Positions 35,384 to 45,121 are shown, numbered from the stretch's first letter. The stretch: 64,000 nucleotides of DNA from Bacteroidota bacterium (GCA_023386965.1 JAEWIR010000001.1:24510-88509), one strand, 5' to 3'. Numbers and translations are program-made. The notes: generated by a model from the letters alone, not told the origin.

Positions 35384-36172
35384 TTATTTGGTGTAGACAA
35401 TTACCTTTCGGTCTTTGTTCTTCAGGTTTTTACCTTCGTCCCAAATATCCGCGCTGCGCACATTTATTTTTATTGTTCTGTCATCCACCTGCTCCACAAA
35501 ATCATGTTTTCCCACTATTGATTTTATCGGCTTCTGGAATTTCAGCGTATTGGTGAAATTACCGTTGAACATCTTAGCCATACCTATAATTCCTGAGGCC
35601 ATCTGGCGGCCATAGGCCTCTATTGAGTCCTGCTTTGTACGCGGGGGAGCTGCCTTTTCGTTAACCTTCACTTTCTGCATTTCATAAAGTGATTCTGCGA
35701 TATTGAATTTTTCGGTATTGATTTCAAGTTTCTCACCGTCCCATTTTGCAATGTCCTGTAAAGGAATTGATTTCAGTTCTTTCCTGCTGGCAAAAAGACT
35801 GGCCACTTCTTCAGGCATCAGCTTGTCGTATTTAAGCGAAAGGCCCATAATTTCGTCTTTCTGGCGGTTCACTTTCACATACATTTTCTTTAATGCACCA
35901 ACCTCTTTTTCGTTCAGCACAATTTTTCCGTCTTTCTGCATATCGTACAGACTTTGCCAGTCCGAAGACATTTTGGTGATATCCGGAAGAGATTCTGACT
36001 TTCCTGAGGAATTCAGCATTTTCACAATTCCCATTGTGCTCTGGTCCATCAATATGCTGGATTGCATACTTGTGGCTGAGTCTTTATAGTAAGTGGTTTC
36101 GGTATTTACCGAGCATGACTGCATAATTCCCAATGCAGCTGCGGCAAATCCTAACGTTAGTTTTTTGAGCAT
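35384..36172 (-). CDS. Predicted lipoprotein of unknown function
   Basis: 262 residues starting at the ATG at 36172; an extension to 36244 precedes a good signal peptide and is unlikely. The signal peptide ends in MQSC (C19). The mature protein is Lys/Ser-rich, with a helical middle (about 85-165) and a C-terminal beta region ending KNKDRKVIVYTK. A -7-like TAACTTTG lies on its strand (plus-strand CAAAGTTA at 36212-36219), 40 bases upstream. I do not recognise the family. It is convergent with serS. Confidence 0.78.
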   Translation of the reverse strand: MLKKLTLGFAAAALGIMQSCSVNTETTYYKDSATSMQSSILMDQSTMGIVKMLNSSGKSESLPDITKMSSDWQSLYDMQKDGKIVLNEKEVGALKKMYVKVNRQKDEIMGLSLKYDKLMPEEVASLFASRKELKSIPLQDIAKWDGEKLEINTEKFNIAESLYEMQKVKVNEKAAPPRTKQDSIEAYGRQMASGIIGMAKMFNGNFTNTLKFQKPIKSIVGKHDFVEQVDDRTIKINVRSADIWDEGKNLKNKDRKVIVYTK

Positions 36173-36221
36173 TTTATCCTTATTTTGGCTTTTTTGATTC
36201 AAAATAGGGACCAAAGTTAAA

Positions 36222-36239
36222 GGCTGCCTTTTAGCAGCC
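36222..36239 (-). terminator. Probable terminator of the cbb3 operon
   Basis: On the minus strand GGCTGC pairs with GCAGCC around a six-base loop, followed by TTTAACTTT. It lies 30 bases after the SafE-like stop codon and adjoins the promoter of the next gene. Confidence 0.5.
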
Positions 36240-36268
36240 CTCATTGCAGAATATTTCTTTTTGACATG

Positions 36269-37012
36269 TTAATGGCATGTGGAGTGATCGCCGCGATGAT
36301 GTTCCTCCGAGCCGTTGTGATTCACCTGCATCGCCTCATGCGCAGGCGATAGGTAAGGAATTCCCAATTCCATCCCGCGGATGACGAAAAGGCTTCCCAA
36401 AACCAGCATCATAACCGGAATCACCTTTAGAATCTTAATCCGGAATGCATTGGTCATTAAATTACCCAGTAAAACTACCGCAAACATAAACGGGAAAGTT
36501 CCCAGTCCGAAAATAGCCATAAACAATGCGCCCTGCCATATTCCGCCGGCTGCCAGAGATGCAGTAAGGGCCATATAAACCATTCCGCAAGGCAGGAAAC
36601 CATTCAGTATGCCCGTGGTGAGCCGGGAGCGGTAATCGGCCTTTTGCAGAAGTGCCCTCAGCTTCTTCTTTACCTTAAGCAGCAAGCCTGACATCCATGG
36701 GATTTTGGAAGCAAAATCCGTCCCGCCAAATGAGAAAACTGCCATAAATATAAGCAGAACTCCCACCGCGATAGTTAAATATTGCTGAAGTCCTGCTATG
36801 TGGAAGCCTTCGCCTACAACGCCCAATAATGCTCCTAAAAGTGCATAGGTGACTATGCGTCCCAAATTGTAAGTTATATTTTGCAGATGATAGTTGGCGG
36901 CCTGCTTTCTTGTAAGTCCCATGGACATGGCAATGGGTCCGCACATGCCTATGCAGTGAAAGCCGGAACCTATGCCCAGTACCAGCGCTGATAACAATAG
37001 TGCATTTTCCAT
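36269..37012 (-). CDS. SafE/DsbD-like membrane protein of the cbb3 locus
   Basis: 247 residues with six membrane helices, in the sulfite exporter TauE/SafE or CcdA/DsbD-transmembrane-like superfamily (UreH-like). The first helix carries H-C-I-G-M-C-G-P, a Cys-x-x-x-Cys that may bind metal or be redox active. The C-terminal 25 residues are His/Glu-rich (EEHHRGDHSTCH), typical of copper-handling members. It is the last gene of the cbb3 locus, one base after ccoH. Homologues are routinely associated with cbb3 genes in Bacteroidota, probably for copper supply to the oxidase; the direction of transport is unknown. Confidence 0.85.
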   Translation of the reverse strand: MENALLLSALVLGIGSGFHCIGMCGPIAMSMGLTRKQAANYHLQNITYNLGRIVTYALLGALLGVVGEGFHIAGLQQYLTIAVGVLLIFMAVFSFGGTDFASKIPWMSGLLLKVKKKLRALLQKADYRSRLTTGILNGFLPCGMVYMALTASLAAGGIWQGALFMAIFGLGTFPFMFAVVLLGNLMTNAFRIKILKVIPVMMLVLGSLFVIRGMELGIPYLSPAHEAMQVNHNGSEEHHRGDHSTCH

Positions 37013-37013
37013 A

Positions 37014-37466
37014 TTACCATATTAAATCGTAATCCAACTGGTATTTTTTATCGGCCCTGGTCCAGTGTACGCGCAATACATAATTTCCTTTGGCTAGTAC
37101 GGCAGCTGGAATAAAGAGGCTGTTTCGGCTGTCGAGGTCCATCTCTTTGATCACGTCGAGCTTTTGGTCTTCTGCGCGGTGCAGGTCTATTGTGAACTGT
37201 GTATTGCTGTTGTTATAATCTTCAGGGAATATGACGCGGATTCCGGACGGATCCTGAACGTATTCAGGCTTTTCAGTCAGTGCACCGGCAAGCGCCTTGG
37301 CATTAATAACGTCCTGATAGGCGAGTTCTGCTTCGTAATAATCATCGGTAATAAGCTCTGAGTTTTTCCACGTACTCGTAAAGTAGAAGATCATGGAAAG
37401 GATGAATATGATAAACAGCCCGAGGGCAAGGGCAACTCCATGGCCCCAAGTGAATTTTTTAAACAT
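37014..37466 (-). CDS. ccoH: FixH/CcoH, cbb3 oxidase assembly protein
   Basis: 150 residues with a single N-terminal membrane helix (about 10-32, GVALALGLFIIFILSMIFYF) and a periplasmic beta-domain with the FixH pattern: ELITDDYYEAELAYQDVI, then VIFPEDY and the C-terminal HWTRADKKYQLDYDLIW. It takes part in assembly of the cbb3 oxidase, probably stabilising subunit association. It sits in the order ccoG-ccoH-SafE (11 bases after ccoG and 1 before the SafE-like gene). FixH-family proteins diverge strongly, but context makes the call firm. Confidence 0.9.
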   Translation of the reverse strand: MFKKFTWGHGVALALGLFIIFILSMIFYFTSTWKNSELITDDYYEAELAYQDVINAKALAGALTEKPEYVQDPSGIRVIFPEDYNNSNTQFTIDLHRAEDQKLDVIKEMDLDSRNSLFIPAAVLAKGNYVLRVHWTRADKKYQLDYDLIW

Positions 37467-37477
37467 TATTATTTTAG

Positions 37478-38926
37478 TTAAAACTGTAATTTGAAAGGAC
37501 CCTCAAAATAGGTTTCATACTCATCGATAAGTTTGCCTTCAGGGTCGTAGATTCCTATGGTAATATTCTGTTTGGCCCTGGTTATTTCGTTTTCAGGGAA
37601 AGATACAGAAACAGAGCCTTTGGTCATCTTATCTTTATCTACCACGACGGTCTGTGCACCGTTGGCAGAAACAGTACCGTGGTTGGGATTGGTAATTTTA
37701 AGCGTTACCGCTTTCTTCTCGTTCGTCTTGTTAAGTAATGTGTAATTGTATGTATTATAGATTCTGCCATCACGGACTACATAGGATGAACCGACAGGCT
37801 TGATGAATTTGGCTTCCATTTCACCCCGGTTATAAAGCAGGAATCCTAGAAAACCGATAAGAAGTATCAGTACAGCTGTGTAAGCTTTCATCTTGTTGCT
37901 GAAAACAAACGGCTTCTGCTGCTCAATCTCGTCTTCTGTGGCGTAGCGGATCAGCCCTTTGGGCAAACCAACTTTTACCATCACCTCATCACACGCGTCA
38001 ATACAGGCGGTACAGTTTACACATTCCAGCTGCTGGCCGTCGCGGATATCAATTCCGGTGGGGCACACCACTACACACTGGTTACATGCAATACAGTCTC
38101 CTTTTCCCGCAGCCCGGCGGTCTTCGCCTTTACGCCATTTCGCACGGTTTTCGCCACGTTTGAAATCGTAAAAGACATTGATGGTCTGTTTGTCGATAAG
38201 TACGCCCTGAAGTCTGCCGTAGGGACAGACTAAGGTACATACCTGCTCGCGGAACCACGCGAAAAAAAAATAGAAGGCACCTGTAAAAAGGATCATAACC
38301 AGGAAATTGGTAGGATTCTCAAAAGGTCCTTCACCCATGATTTCAAAACCGCGACGGTATCCCACGATGTACATGAACATAAAGTGGGTAATAATAACCG
38401 AGATTAGCGCAAAGATGGTCCACTTCAAGCTCCTTTTCCAAATCTTCTCACTGTCCCAGGCCTGGTTGTCCAGACGGATCTGCTTATTGCGGTCGCCTTC
38501 TATGGCATATTCCACCTTGCGGAAAATCATTTCCAGGAAAATGGTCTGGGGGCAGATCCATCCGCAGAATATTCGGCCGAAAACCACCGTAAAGAGCAAT
38601 ATGAAGACAATGGATGCAATAGCCCCTAATGCCAGTATGAAAAAGTCCTGTGGATAGAAGGGTTTACCTGCTATATAGAATTCCCTGTCCAGAACGTTAA
38701 TGAGCAGTAACGGATTACCGTTAATTTCAACAAAGGGGATTCCAAAATAAATAATTAATAAAATAACTGAAACCAGATAACGGTAATTGGTATACCGTCC
38801 TCTGGGTTTTCTGGGATATACCCATTTTCTTTTGCCGGACTGATCCATGGTGCCTACAGAATCCCGAAATGTTTCGGGGCTGACCACCTGTCCCTGTCCG
38901 CCACTGTATTTTGTATCTTCTGACAT
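37478..38926 (-). CDS. ccoG: CcoG, cytochrome oxidase accessory Fe-S protein
   Basis: 482 residues, full length for CcoG/RdxA/FixG. It is thought to reduce Cu(II) to Cu(I) for CuB delivery to cbb3. Five membrane helices are spread over about 45-360. The cytoplasmic Fe-S domain has ACNQCVVVCPTGIDIRDGQ and CVNCTACIDAC, two 4Fe-4S motifs (about 275-310). FCGWICPQTIF and QVCTLVCPYGR are further conserved Cys motifs in loops. The C-terminal domain (about 365-482) is an Ig-like fold. It precedes ccoH and follows ccoP after a 90-base gap. Confidence 0.96.
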   Translation of the reverse strand: MSEDTKYSGGQGQVVSPETFRDSVGTMDQSGKRKWVYPRKPRGRYTNYRYLVSVILLIIYFGIPFVEINGNPLLLINVLDREFYIAGKPFYPQDFFILALGAIASIVFILLFTVVFGRIFCGWICPQTIFLEMIFRKVEYAIEGDRNKQIRLDNQAWDSEKIWKRSLKWTIFALISVIITHFMFMYIVGYRRGFEIMGEGPFENPTNFLVMILFTGAFYFFFAWFREQVCTLVCPYGRLQGVLIDKQTINVFYDFKRGENRAKWRKGEDRRAAGKGDCIACNQCVVVCPTGIDIRDGQQLECVNCTACIDACDEVMVKVGLPKGLIRYATEDEIEQQKPFVFSNKMKAYTAVLILLIGFLGFLLYNRGEMEAKFIKPVGSSYVVRDGRIYNTYNYTLLNKTNEKKAVTLKITNPNHGTVSANGAQTVVVDKDKMTKGSVSVSFPENEITRAKQNITIGIYDPEGKLIDEYETYFEGPFKLQF

Positions 38927-39016
38927 AATTTATATTTAACCGAAAAAACATAACCCGTTACCTTTTCAATGCTGAACCGATAACGAATTATGCTTATACT
39001 ATTTCATATTTGATTT

Positions 39017-39895
39017 TTATTCTTCCCAGTTAGCCGGGTCACCCTGTGGATCCTGTCCACCTTGTGCCGGAGTAACCGGAGGTTTTTCCTGGTTGATATG
39101 ATACACATATGCTGCCACGTTTTGAATATCGAAGCCACTAAGTACACCATTTTTTCCGAACGCCTGCATGGTAGGGTTGTTTTGAGAACCGTTTTCAACC
39201 ATGTGGAATACATTTTTGAAGAGTGTTTTCTCAGGTTGGTTGATCCAGAAATTATCTGTAAGGTTAGGCCCGATACCTCCCTTACCGCCTTCCATATGGC
39301 AGGAAATACAGTTCGTCTTAAATACTTCTTCACCTGCGGCAATATTGTCTGCCGAGTATACCGCGTTCTCAATTGTTGGCGGCGGAGTTTCCTTCATCCA
39401 TTTTTCAATGCTTGCAATCTGCTCCTTATGCTCCACTTCGTATTCCTTATATGGATCTGCAAAATCCGTAAGGAAATAAGAAGTCATATAAACGATACAG
39501 TAAGCTACGCCAAAGTAAAACAGACCTAACCACCATTTAGGCAACTGGTTGTCCAGCTCCATAATACCGTCAAAACCATGGTCAATCAGGATATCCTTCT
39601 CTACAGTGCTGGACTGTTTCTTAAAGGCAGCATTATAGAGTCTTTTGAAATACGGTGTATTCTTTCCTTCCAGGTATACCCTTTGCTCCTCCGGGCTCAG
39701 TTTCTTGAACTGGTCGTTCTCGATAAGGTCTCCAATCGCACTGTGAATAAATGCCATTACAATACTTATAATCGCAGTTCCCCAGAAATAAGGCGAAGTG
39801 ATGAAGGAGGTGTTCTGTACAAACATATAGTACAGTATAAAGAAGATACTCAGTATTATCAGGATATTAATATAAACCGGCGTTCTTTGTTTCAT
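39017..39895 (-). CDS. ccoP: cbb3 oxidase subunit III, mono-haem CcoP
   Basis: 292 residues. Three hydrophobic helices are visible (about 8-27, 34-51, 123-145), more than the one or two of proteobacterial CcoP. A periplasmic cytochrome c domain follows, with a single CxxCH (C-I-S-C-H, about 207-211) in NCISCHMEGGKGG and a distal Met ligand later. Proteobacterial CcoP has two haem c groups; this one has one, as is common in Bacteroidota. It ends with a Pro/Gln-rich tail. It delivers electrons to the CcoNO core. It lies 6 bases after ccoQ. Confidence 0.94.
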   Translation of the reverse strand: MKQRTPVYINILIILSIFFILYYMFVQNTSFITSPYFWGTAIISIVMAFIHSAIGDLIENDQFKKLSPEEQRVYLEGKNTPYFKRLYNAAFKKQSSTVEKDILIDHGFDGIMELDNQLPKWWLGLFYFGVAYCIVYMTSYFLTDFADPYKEYEVEHKEQIASIEKWMKETPPPTIENAVYSADNIAAGEEVFKTNCISCHMEGGKGGIGPNLTDNFWINQPEKTLFKNVFHMVENGSQNNPTMQAFGKNGVLSGFDIQNVAAYVYHINQEKPPVTPAQGGQDPQGDPANWEE

Positions 39896-39901
39896 GATAT
39901 T

Positions 39902-40096
39902 TTAGTTTTGTGTATTAAAAGGTTGATCGTCGTCTAAGGGTGCGTTTTCCTCTTCCTGGTAGTGTTTCTTTGGCCTGCTGAATACATAGAATACAAGGCC
40001 GAGGAAGAATACCATAAGGAGCAGCAATGAAATGATCTGGAGCCAGGTAGCGCCGTCGTCATTTGCCATTATATCCTTTAAACTTTGAGGTATCAT
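39902..40096 (-). CDS. ccoQ: CcoQ/FixQ-like small subunit of cbb3 oxidase
   Basis: 64 residues with one membrane helix (about 20-40, IISLLLLMVFFLGLVFYVFSR), a short charged segment PKKHYQEEE and an acidic tail. The size, position between ccoNO and ccoP, and the helix followed by PKKH are typical of CcoQ/FixQ, which stabilises the oxidase complex. The sequence is too short for a firm call on its own; context carries it. Confidence 0.85.
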   Translation of the reverse strand: MIPQSLKDIMANDDGATWLQIISLLLLMVFFLGLVFYVFSRPKKHYQEEENAPLDDDQPFNTQN

Positions 40097-40120
40097 AATA
40101 CTTGAATTTTGCGTTACCTG

Positions 40121-42382
40121 TTAATCGATACTGGCGGTTTTAATTTCAGTCGTTTTAATATCTGTACCCAATCTCTGAAGGTATGCAATCAGTGCGATGA
40201 TTTCCTTTTTCTCAAGTTCGCCTGCCGGTCTCTGTGCATAGGCCGCTTTTAAATCGGGTGCTTCATTATAGATTTCCTGTACAATCATAGCCGCCTGGTT
40301 ATTTGCCCACTGATCTGCAGAATCGATTTCAGGTTTGGTATAAGGAACATCAAACACATTCTTCATCAGATTCAGTTTTGCTGTCATGTTAGAGCGGTCC
40401 AGGTCATTGGTAATTAACCATGGGTAACGTGGCATGATGGAACCTGCAGATGTAGACCTTGGGTTATACATATGTTTGTAGTGCCATGAACTTGGGTTTT
40501 TACCACCCTGTCTGTGTAAATCCGGACCGGTTCTTTTTGAACCCCAAAGGAACGGACGGTCATATACGAATTCTCCTGCCTTGGAATACTGCCCGTTTTT
40601 ACCGTTAAAACGTACTACCTCGTCACGGAAAGGACGGATCATCTGCGAGTGGCAGGCGTTACATCCCTCGCGGATATAAAGGTCACGTCCTTCAAGTTCC
40701 AGCGGTGAGTAAGGTTTTACCGCCGAGATGGTTGGTACATTTTCTTTGATCGTAAGTGTAGGAATAATCTGCACCGAACCACCAATTGCCACTGCAATAA
40801 ATGACAGGATAGAGAGGTATACAGGCATTCTTTCCAGCCAAAGGTGTGCACCTTCGCCTTCTTTTCTCTTTTTGCTGATGTTTCCGAGTGGAGGTGCTTC
40901 TGCCGGAACCTCTTTTTGGAAGGATCCCTGTCTAACTGTCTTCACCACGTTCACAGCCATTAGGAGTGCACCGGTAAGATAAAGAGCTCCACCTACAAAT
41001 CTCATGATATAGTAGGGGATAATCGCTGTTACTGTATCCAGCCACTGTTTGTAAACAAGTGTTCCGTCTGGGTTGAACTGTTTCCACATCAATCCCTGAG
41101 TAAATCCGGAGATATATAAAGGAACCGCGTAGAAAATGATACCCAAGGTGCCAAGCCAGAAGTGCCAGTTGGCAAGTTTAACAGACCACAGTTTGGTTCT
41201 CCACATGATAGGAAGTAGGTAGTAAATCATACCGAAGGCCATAAAACCGTTCCAGCCTAAAGCTCCAATATGAACGTGACCAATAACCCAGTCGGTGTAG
41301 TGACCGATCTTGTTTAGTGTTTTTGTTGCTAAAAGCGGCCCTTCAAAGGTGGCCATACCGTAGCAGGTAATTGCCACTACGAAGAATTTCAACACAGGAT
41401 TTTCCCTAACCTTGTCCCAGGCACCTCTAAGTGTAAGAAGTCCGTTAAGCATACCTCCCCAGGACGGTGCAATAAGCATGATGGAGAAACCGGTAGCCAA
41501 AGCCTGTGCCCAGCCCGGTAAAGCAGTATACTGAAGGTGGTGAGGACCTGCCCAAATATATACAAAGATAAGTGACCAGAAGTGGATAATGGATAGCTTA
41601 TAGGAAAATACAGGTCTGTCCGCCGCTTTTGGCAGGAAGTAATACATCAGACCCAAAATTGGAGTCGTAAGTACAAAGGCTACGGCATTATGTCCGTACC
41701 ACCACTGTACCAATGCATCCTTCACCCCTGCATAAGCAGAGTAGGACTTCCATCCGGTAAATGATACAGGTACTTCAAGGTTGTTGAAGATGTGAAGCAT
41801 TGCAATCGCGATCCATGTACCGATATAGAACCAGATGGCTACATACAGGTGACGAACACGTCTGATCGCAATCGTTCCGAACATATTCACCCCGAAGATA
41901 ATCCAGACCACAGTGATAAGGATGTCGATTGGCCATTCATGCTCCGCATATTCCTTGGAGGTGTTTATCCCCATAAAGAAAGTGATCACTACGGAAACAA
42001 TCATCAACTGCCAGCCCCAGAAATGGATCCAGGAAAGGGTATCGCTCCACATTCTGGTTTTCAGCAAACGCTGCAAAGAGTAATAGGCTCCTGCAAAGAA
42101 ACCGTTACATACAAACGCGAAGATTACTGCACTGGTATGCAGCATCCGTATACGTCCGAAACCGAAGGCACCCTGCGAGTTGATAAGACCCTGAATGTTA
42201 CCGGACGCCAGACTCTTTATCGTATCATCGTCTGTGCCCAGGAAAAACTCCGGCAGCTCAGGATAAAACAGCATTAGGGCTGCTGTGAGGCCAAATAAAA
42301 ACCCTACGATACCAAATATGACGGTTGCGTATAGAAAGGCCCGTACAATATTATTGTCGTAACTAAACTTTTGTGTTTCCAT
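40121..42382 (-). CDS. ccoN: Fused cbb3 oxidase subunits I and II (CcoNO)
   Basis: 753 residues, a fusion of CcoN (about 1-480) and CcoO (about 530-753). The CcoN part has about 12 membrane helices with His-rich segments such as WWYGHNAVAF (CuB and haem region) and IGHVHIGALGWNG (haem b and b3 ligands). It contains no Cys-rich CuA site. The CcoO part has one membrane helix (about 515-537) and the mono-haem motif C574-N-A-C577-H578 in EGCNACHSQMIRPFRDE, with distal Met in SIMPRYPW. A separate ccoO gene is absent. This is the terminal oxygen-reducing core, of high oxygen affinity. It lies 5 bases after ccoS. Confidence 0.96.
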   Translation of the reverse strand: METQKFSYDNNIVRAFLYATVIFGIVGFLFGLTAALMLFYPELPEFFLGTDDDTIKSLASGNIQGLINSQGAFGFGRIRMLHTSAVIFAFVCNGFFAGAYYSLQRLLKTRMWSDTLSWIHFWGWQLMIVSVVITFFMGINTSKEYAEHEWPIDILITVVWIIFGVNMFGTIAIRRVRHLYVAIWFYIGTWIAIAMLHIFNNLEVPVSFTGWKSYSAYAGVKDALVQWWYGHNAVAFVLTTPILGLMYYFLPKAADRPVFSYKLSIIHFWSLIFVYIWAGPHHLQYTALPGWAQALATGFSIMLIAPSWGGMLNGLLTLRGAWDKVRENPVLKFFVVAITCYGMATFEGPLLATKTLNKIGHYTDWVIGHVHIGALGWNGFMAFGMIYYLLPIMWRTKLWSVKLANWHFWLGTLGIIFYAVPLYISGFTQGLMWKQFNPDGTLVYKQWLDTVTAIIPYYIMRFVGGALYLTGALLMAVNVVKTVRQGSFQKEVPAEAPPLGNISKKRKEGEGAHLWLERMPVYLSILSFIAVAIGGSVQIIPTLTIKENVPTISAVKPYSPLELEGRDLYIREGCNACHSQMIRPFRDEVVRFNGKNGQYSKAGEFVYDRPFLWGSKRTGPDLHRQGGKNPSSWHYKHMYNPRSTSAGSIMPRYPWLITNDLDRSNMTAKLNLMKNVFDVPYTKPEIDSADQWANNQAAMIVQEIYNEAPDLKAAYAQRPAGELEKKEIIALIAYLQRLGTDIKTTEIKTASID

Positions 42383-42387
42383 ATTAA

Positions 42388-42591
42388 CTAATCACTTTTT
42401 TCTTCTGTATTAATTTTTTTATTTTCTGTCTCTGCCTCTCTTTCCACCGGATTGTCACGGTCCAGAAGAATCCGGACGGCCGGCGACTCATCGTCTTCGA
42501 ACTGCCCGTTTCTCGCGTTGTAGATGAAGATGATCAGGAAAACAATCCCCACCGAGACGCTGCAAAGGATCATCAGATAGAGTATATCCAT
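42388..42591 (-). CDS. ccoS: CcoS, cbb3 oxidase assembly protein
   Basis: 67 residues: one N-terminal helix (about 3-25) followed by NARNGQFEDDESPAVRILLD, the conserved CcoS pattern (a DxExPAxRIL-like motif). CcoS is needed to insert redox cofactors into the oxidase core, with the CcoI copper pump. It lies between the P-type ATPase and ccoNO. A TAAATTTG -7 element (minus strand, plus-strand CAAATTTA at 42600-42607) lies 8 bases upstream, so the operon might be re-initiated here. Confidence 0.93.
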   Translation of the reverse strand: MDILYLMILCSVSVGIVFLIIFIYNARNGQFEDDESPAVRILLDRDNPVEREAETENKKINTEEKSD

Positions 42592-42599
42592 TTCAGAGG

Positions 42600-42607
42600 C
42601 AAATTTA
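42600..42607 (-). promoter_or_regulatory. -7-like element upstream of ccoS
   Basis: CAAATTTA on the plus strand reads TAAATTTG on the coding strand, matching TAnnTTTG. A second copy is at 42623-42630. They lie in the 121-base gap between the P-type ATPase and ccoS. No FNR-like TTGATnnnnATCAA palindrome is seen. Confidence 0.4.
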
Positions 42608-42712
42608 AGGTAAATGAAAGGCCAAATTTAATGAAAAATAATGACATTAATCACCTCGCTATTAAATCAATTAATTTAAAAGCCGTCTAAATAAGGGCTG
42701 CTGCAAGCCGCA

Positions 42713-45100
42713 CTATATAGGCCTTCCGAAATATTTCATACTGCGTATCCATGTGGTCGCCGAAGTAAAAGCAACCACGCTGATGGAGCTTATAGGCATC
42801 AGTATCGCAGCAACCAGCGGCGACATGTATCCCAGTACCGCTATCGTAAGGCCTACCACATTGTAGGTAAGGCTTATGGCAAAGGTGAATTTTACAATTG
42901 TGATAGCGTCACGCGTAAGCTTCAGGTATTTAGTCAGTTCTGCAACTTTTTCACCGTTCATGATCACGTCGGACGAGGGGGTAAAGGAGTGAGTATCATC
43001 GGCCACCGCGATTCCTACATTGCTCTGTTTCAGGGCGCCGGCGTCATTCAAACCGTCTCCCAGCATCGCGACTTTCTGCCCTTTTTCCTGTAGTTCGCGA
43101 ATGAAATTGAGCTTGCTTTCCGGATCCTGGTTAAACTTCATTTCCCGCGCCGTCGGAATCATATTGCGCAGATAGGCTTCCTCAGAAGAATTGTCTCCGC
43201 TCAGCACATGTATTTGGTAGTCGTTCAGTTTGCCGAAGAGCCCGGGCAGATTTTCACGGTACTCGTTCTTAAAAATAAACCTCCCTAAGAACTCATTATT
43301 TTTGCTGATGTACACAGCGGTTTCCATGTCCTGTGACTGCTGCCCGTTGAAGCTTGCGGAGCCAATTTTGTACAGTTGCCCGCGGACCGTCGCACTGTAA
43401 CCTTTGGACGGAATGTCCTGAAAGCCTTCGGCTTCAAAATAGGAATCTTCAACATCCAGATATTGGTACAGTGATTTCGAGAGCGGGTGATTAGAGTTCT
43501 TCAGCAGCGATTTCAGGTTAAGCAGGTCGGCTTCCGCGATTTCCTGCCCTGCATAAGTGATACTCGATTTCTTGCTCTGGGTAATCGTGCCGGTCTTGTC
43601 GAAAACAAGAGTTCCTACCTTCGCCAGTTTTTCGATCGTCAGGGTGTCCTTCACGTAAAATTTATTCCTGCCCAGAATCCTCATAATATGGCCGAAGGTA
43701 AAAGGCGCCGAAAGTGCCAGCGCACACGGACAGGCTACGATCAGGATGGCCGATACGACCTGCCACATCTTCTCTTCGTCGATGCGGATCCAGTAAATTG
43801 CGGCCAGCAGGGTAATTGCCAGAATAATGATGGTGAAATATTTACTGATGGTGTTGGTTAGAGTGTCCAAACCGGTTTCGTGTTTCTTGAAGGCTTCTTT
43901 GTTCCAGAGTTGGGTTAGGTAACTTTGGTCTACATTTTTAATTGCTTCTACCTCCAGGATTGAGCCGATCTGTTTTCCGCCCGCAAATATCTTGTCGCCC
44001 GGATTTTTGGTCACCGTAGCGCTTTCGCCCGTAATGAAACTATTGTCTATGTTTCCGGAACCGCTTATCAGTATGGAATCTACCGGTATAATTTCATGGT
44101 TGCGCACCATAATTCGGTCGCCGATCTTCAGTTCGGAGAGCAGGATGTTTTCCTGTTTGCCGTTGAAGTCTACCCGTGTAACGGCGATAGGGTAAAAAGA
44201 TTTATAGTCGCGGTCGTATGAAAGTGCGCTGTAGGTTCTTTTCTGGAAAAATTTTCCCAGAAGCATAAAGAAAAGCAGTCCGCACAGGGTGTCGAAGTAG
44301 CCGGGTCCGTAGTCGGTTAGCACCTCATAGATGCTTCGCCCATAAAGTACAAGGATACCCAGAACAATAGGTACATCTATATTGATGACCTTATTGCGCA
44401 AACCAAAGACCGCCGACCTGAAGTAATCTGAGGCCGAATAGAAAACAACCGGTGTGGACAGCAGGAAAAGGATGAACCTGAACAGATGTTTGTATTTATC
44501 AAACCAAAAATCTGTAGAGCCCAGAATTTCGCCTGCGTATTCCGGGTAAGAGAAAAACATTCCGTTGCCGAAGGCAAATCCCGCGATGCCCAGTTTGATG
44601 AGCAGACTTTTGTCCCAGTGTTCATCTTTGCGGTCGGCAGTTTCCATATTGATAACCGGTTTGTATCCCAGGTTGGTGAGGAAAGTGGCCAGCTCACTAA
44701 GTTTCAACTGATGATGGTTAAATGAAATCTGCACCGTTTTCCTTGTGAAATTAACCTGCGAATATCGGATCTCAGGTTTCAGGGTATGCAGGCTTTCCAG
44801 CAGCCAAATGCAGGAAGAGCAGTGTATGACTGGAATCTTAAATGTAACCAGGGTGGTTTCGCCTTCAGAAAAATCAGTAACATTGTCAAAGATTTCCGGG
44901 GTATCCAGATAGCCGTATTCCAGGGAGTTTTCGTCCGGCCTCACGCCGGAATTGCGGTTCAGTTCATAAAAAGTCCCTAGATTGTTGAGGTTCAGGATTT
45001 CGTAAACCGATTTGCATCCGTTGCAGCAAAAAATTCTGCTGTCGTAGCTTATGCGCTCTTTTTCTGCAGGTTGCCCGCAGTGAAAACAATTTTCTGACAC
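42713..45100 (-). CDS. ccoI: Copper-type P-ATPase (CcoI/CopA2-like) of the cbb3 locus
   Basis: 795 residues. It has an N-terminal Cys-rich zinc-ribbon-like region (C5xxC8, C25-C26-x-x-C29), an HMA-like metal-binding domain with C94-S-S-C97, about eight membrane helices, the transport motif C457-P-C459 (CPC), and the phosphorylation site D501 in DKTGT. The hinge GDGLNDAGAL is present. CPC plus the extra Cys-rich head is the CcoI/FixI pattern; it exports Cu(I) to the periplasmic side for CuB assembly. The frame starts with GTG at 45100. It is divergent from the Crp/Fnr gene, with a TAnnTTTG element (plus-strand CAAAAATA at 45122-45129) 22 bases upstream. Confidence 0.95.
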   Translation of the reverse strand: MSENCFHCGQPAEKERISYDSRIFCCNGCKSVYEILNLNNLGTFYELNRNSGVRPDENSLEYGYLDTPEIFDNVTDFSEGETTLVTFKIPVIHCSSCIWLLESLHTLKPEIRYSQVNFTRKTVQISFNHHQLKLSELATFLTNLGYKPVINMETADRKDEHWDKSLLIKLGIAGFAFGNGMFFSYPEYAGEILGSTDFWFDKYKHLFRFILFLLSTPVVFYSASDYFRSAVFGLRNKVINIDVPIVLGILVLYGRSIYEVLTDYGPGYFDTLCGLLFFMLLGKFFQKRTYSALSYDRDYKSFYPIAVTRVDFNGKQENILLSELKIGDRIMVRNHEIIPVDSILISGSGNIDNSFITGESATVTKNPGDKIFAGGKQIGSILEVEAIKNVDQSYLTQLWNKEAFKKHETGLDTLTNTISKYFTIIILAITLLAAIYWIRIDEEKMWQVVSAILIVACPCALALSAPFTFGHIMRILGRNKFYVKDTLTIEKLAKVGTLVFDKTGTITQSKKSSITYAGQEIAEADLLNLKSLLKNSNHPLSKSLYQYLDVEDSYFEAEGFQDIPSKGYSATVRGQLYKIGSASFNGQQSQDMETAVYISKNNEFLGRFIFKNEYRENLPGLFGKLNDYQIHVLSGDNSSEEAYLRNMIPTAREMKFNQDPESKLNFIRELQEKGQKVAMLGDGLNDAGALKQSNVGIAVADDTHSFTPSSDVIMNGEKVAELTKYLKLTRDAITIVKFTFAISLTYNVVGLTIAVLGYMSPLVAAILMPISSISVVAFTSATTWIRSMKYFGRPI

Positions 45101-45121
45101 AGTACTTTTATATATGACCTA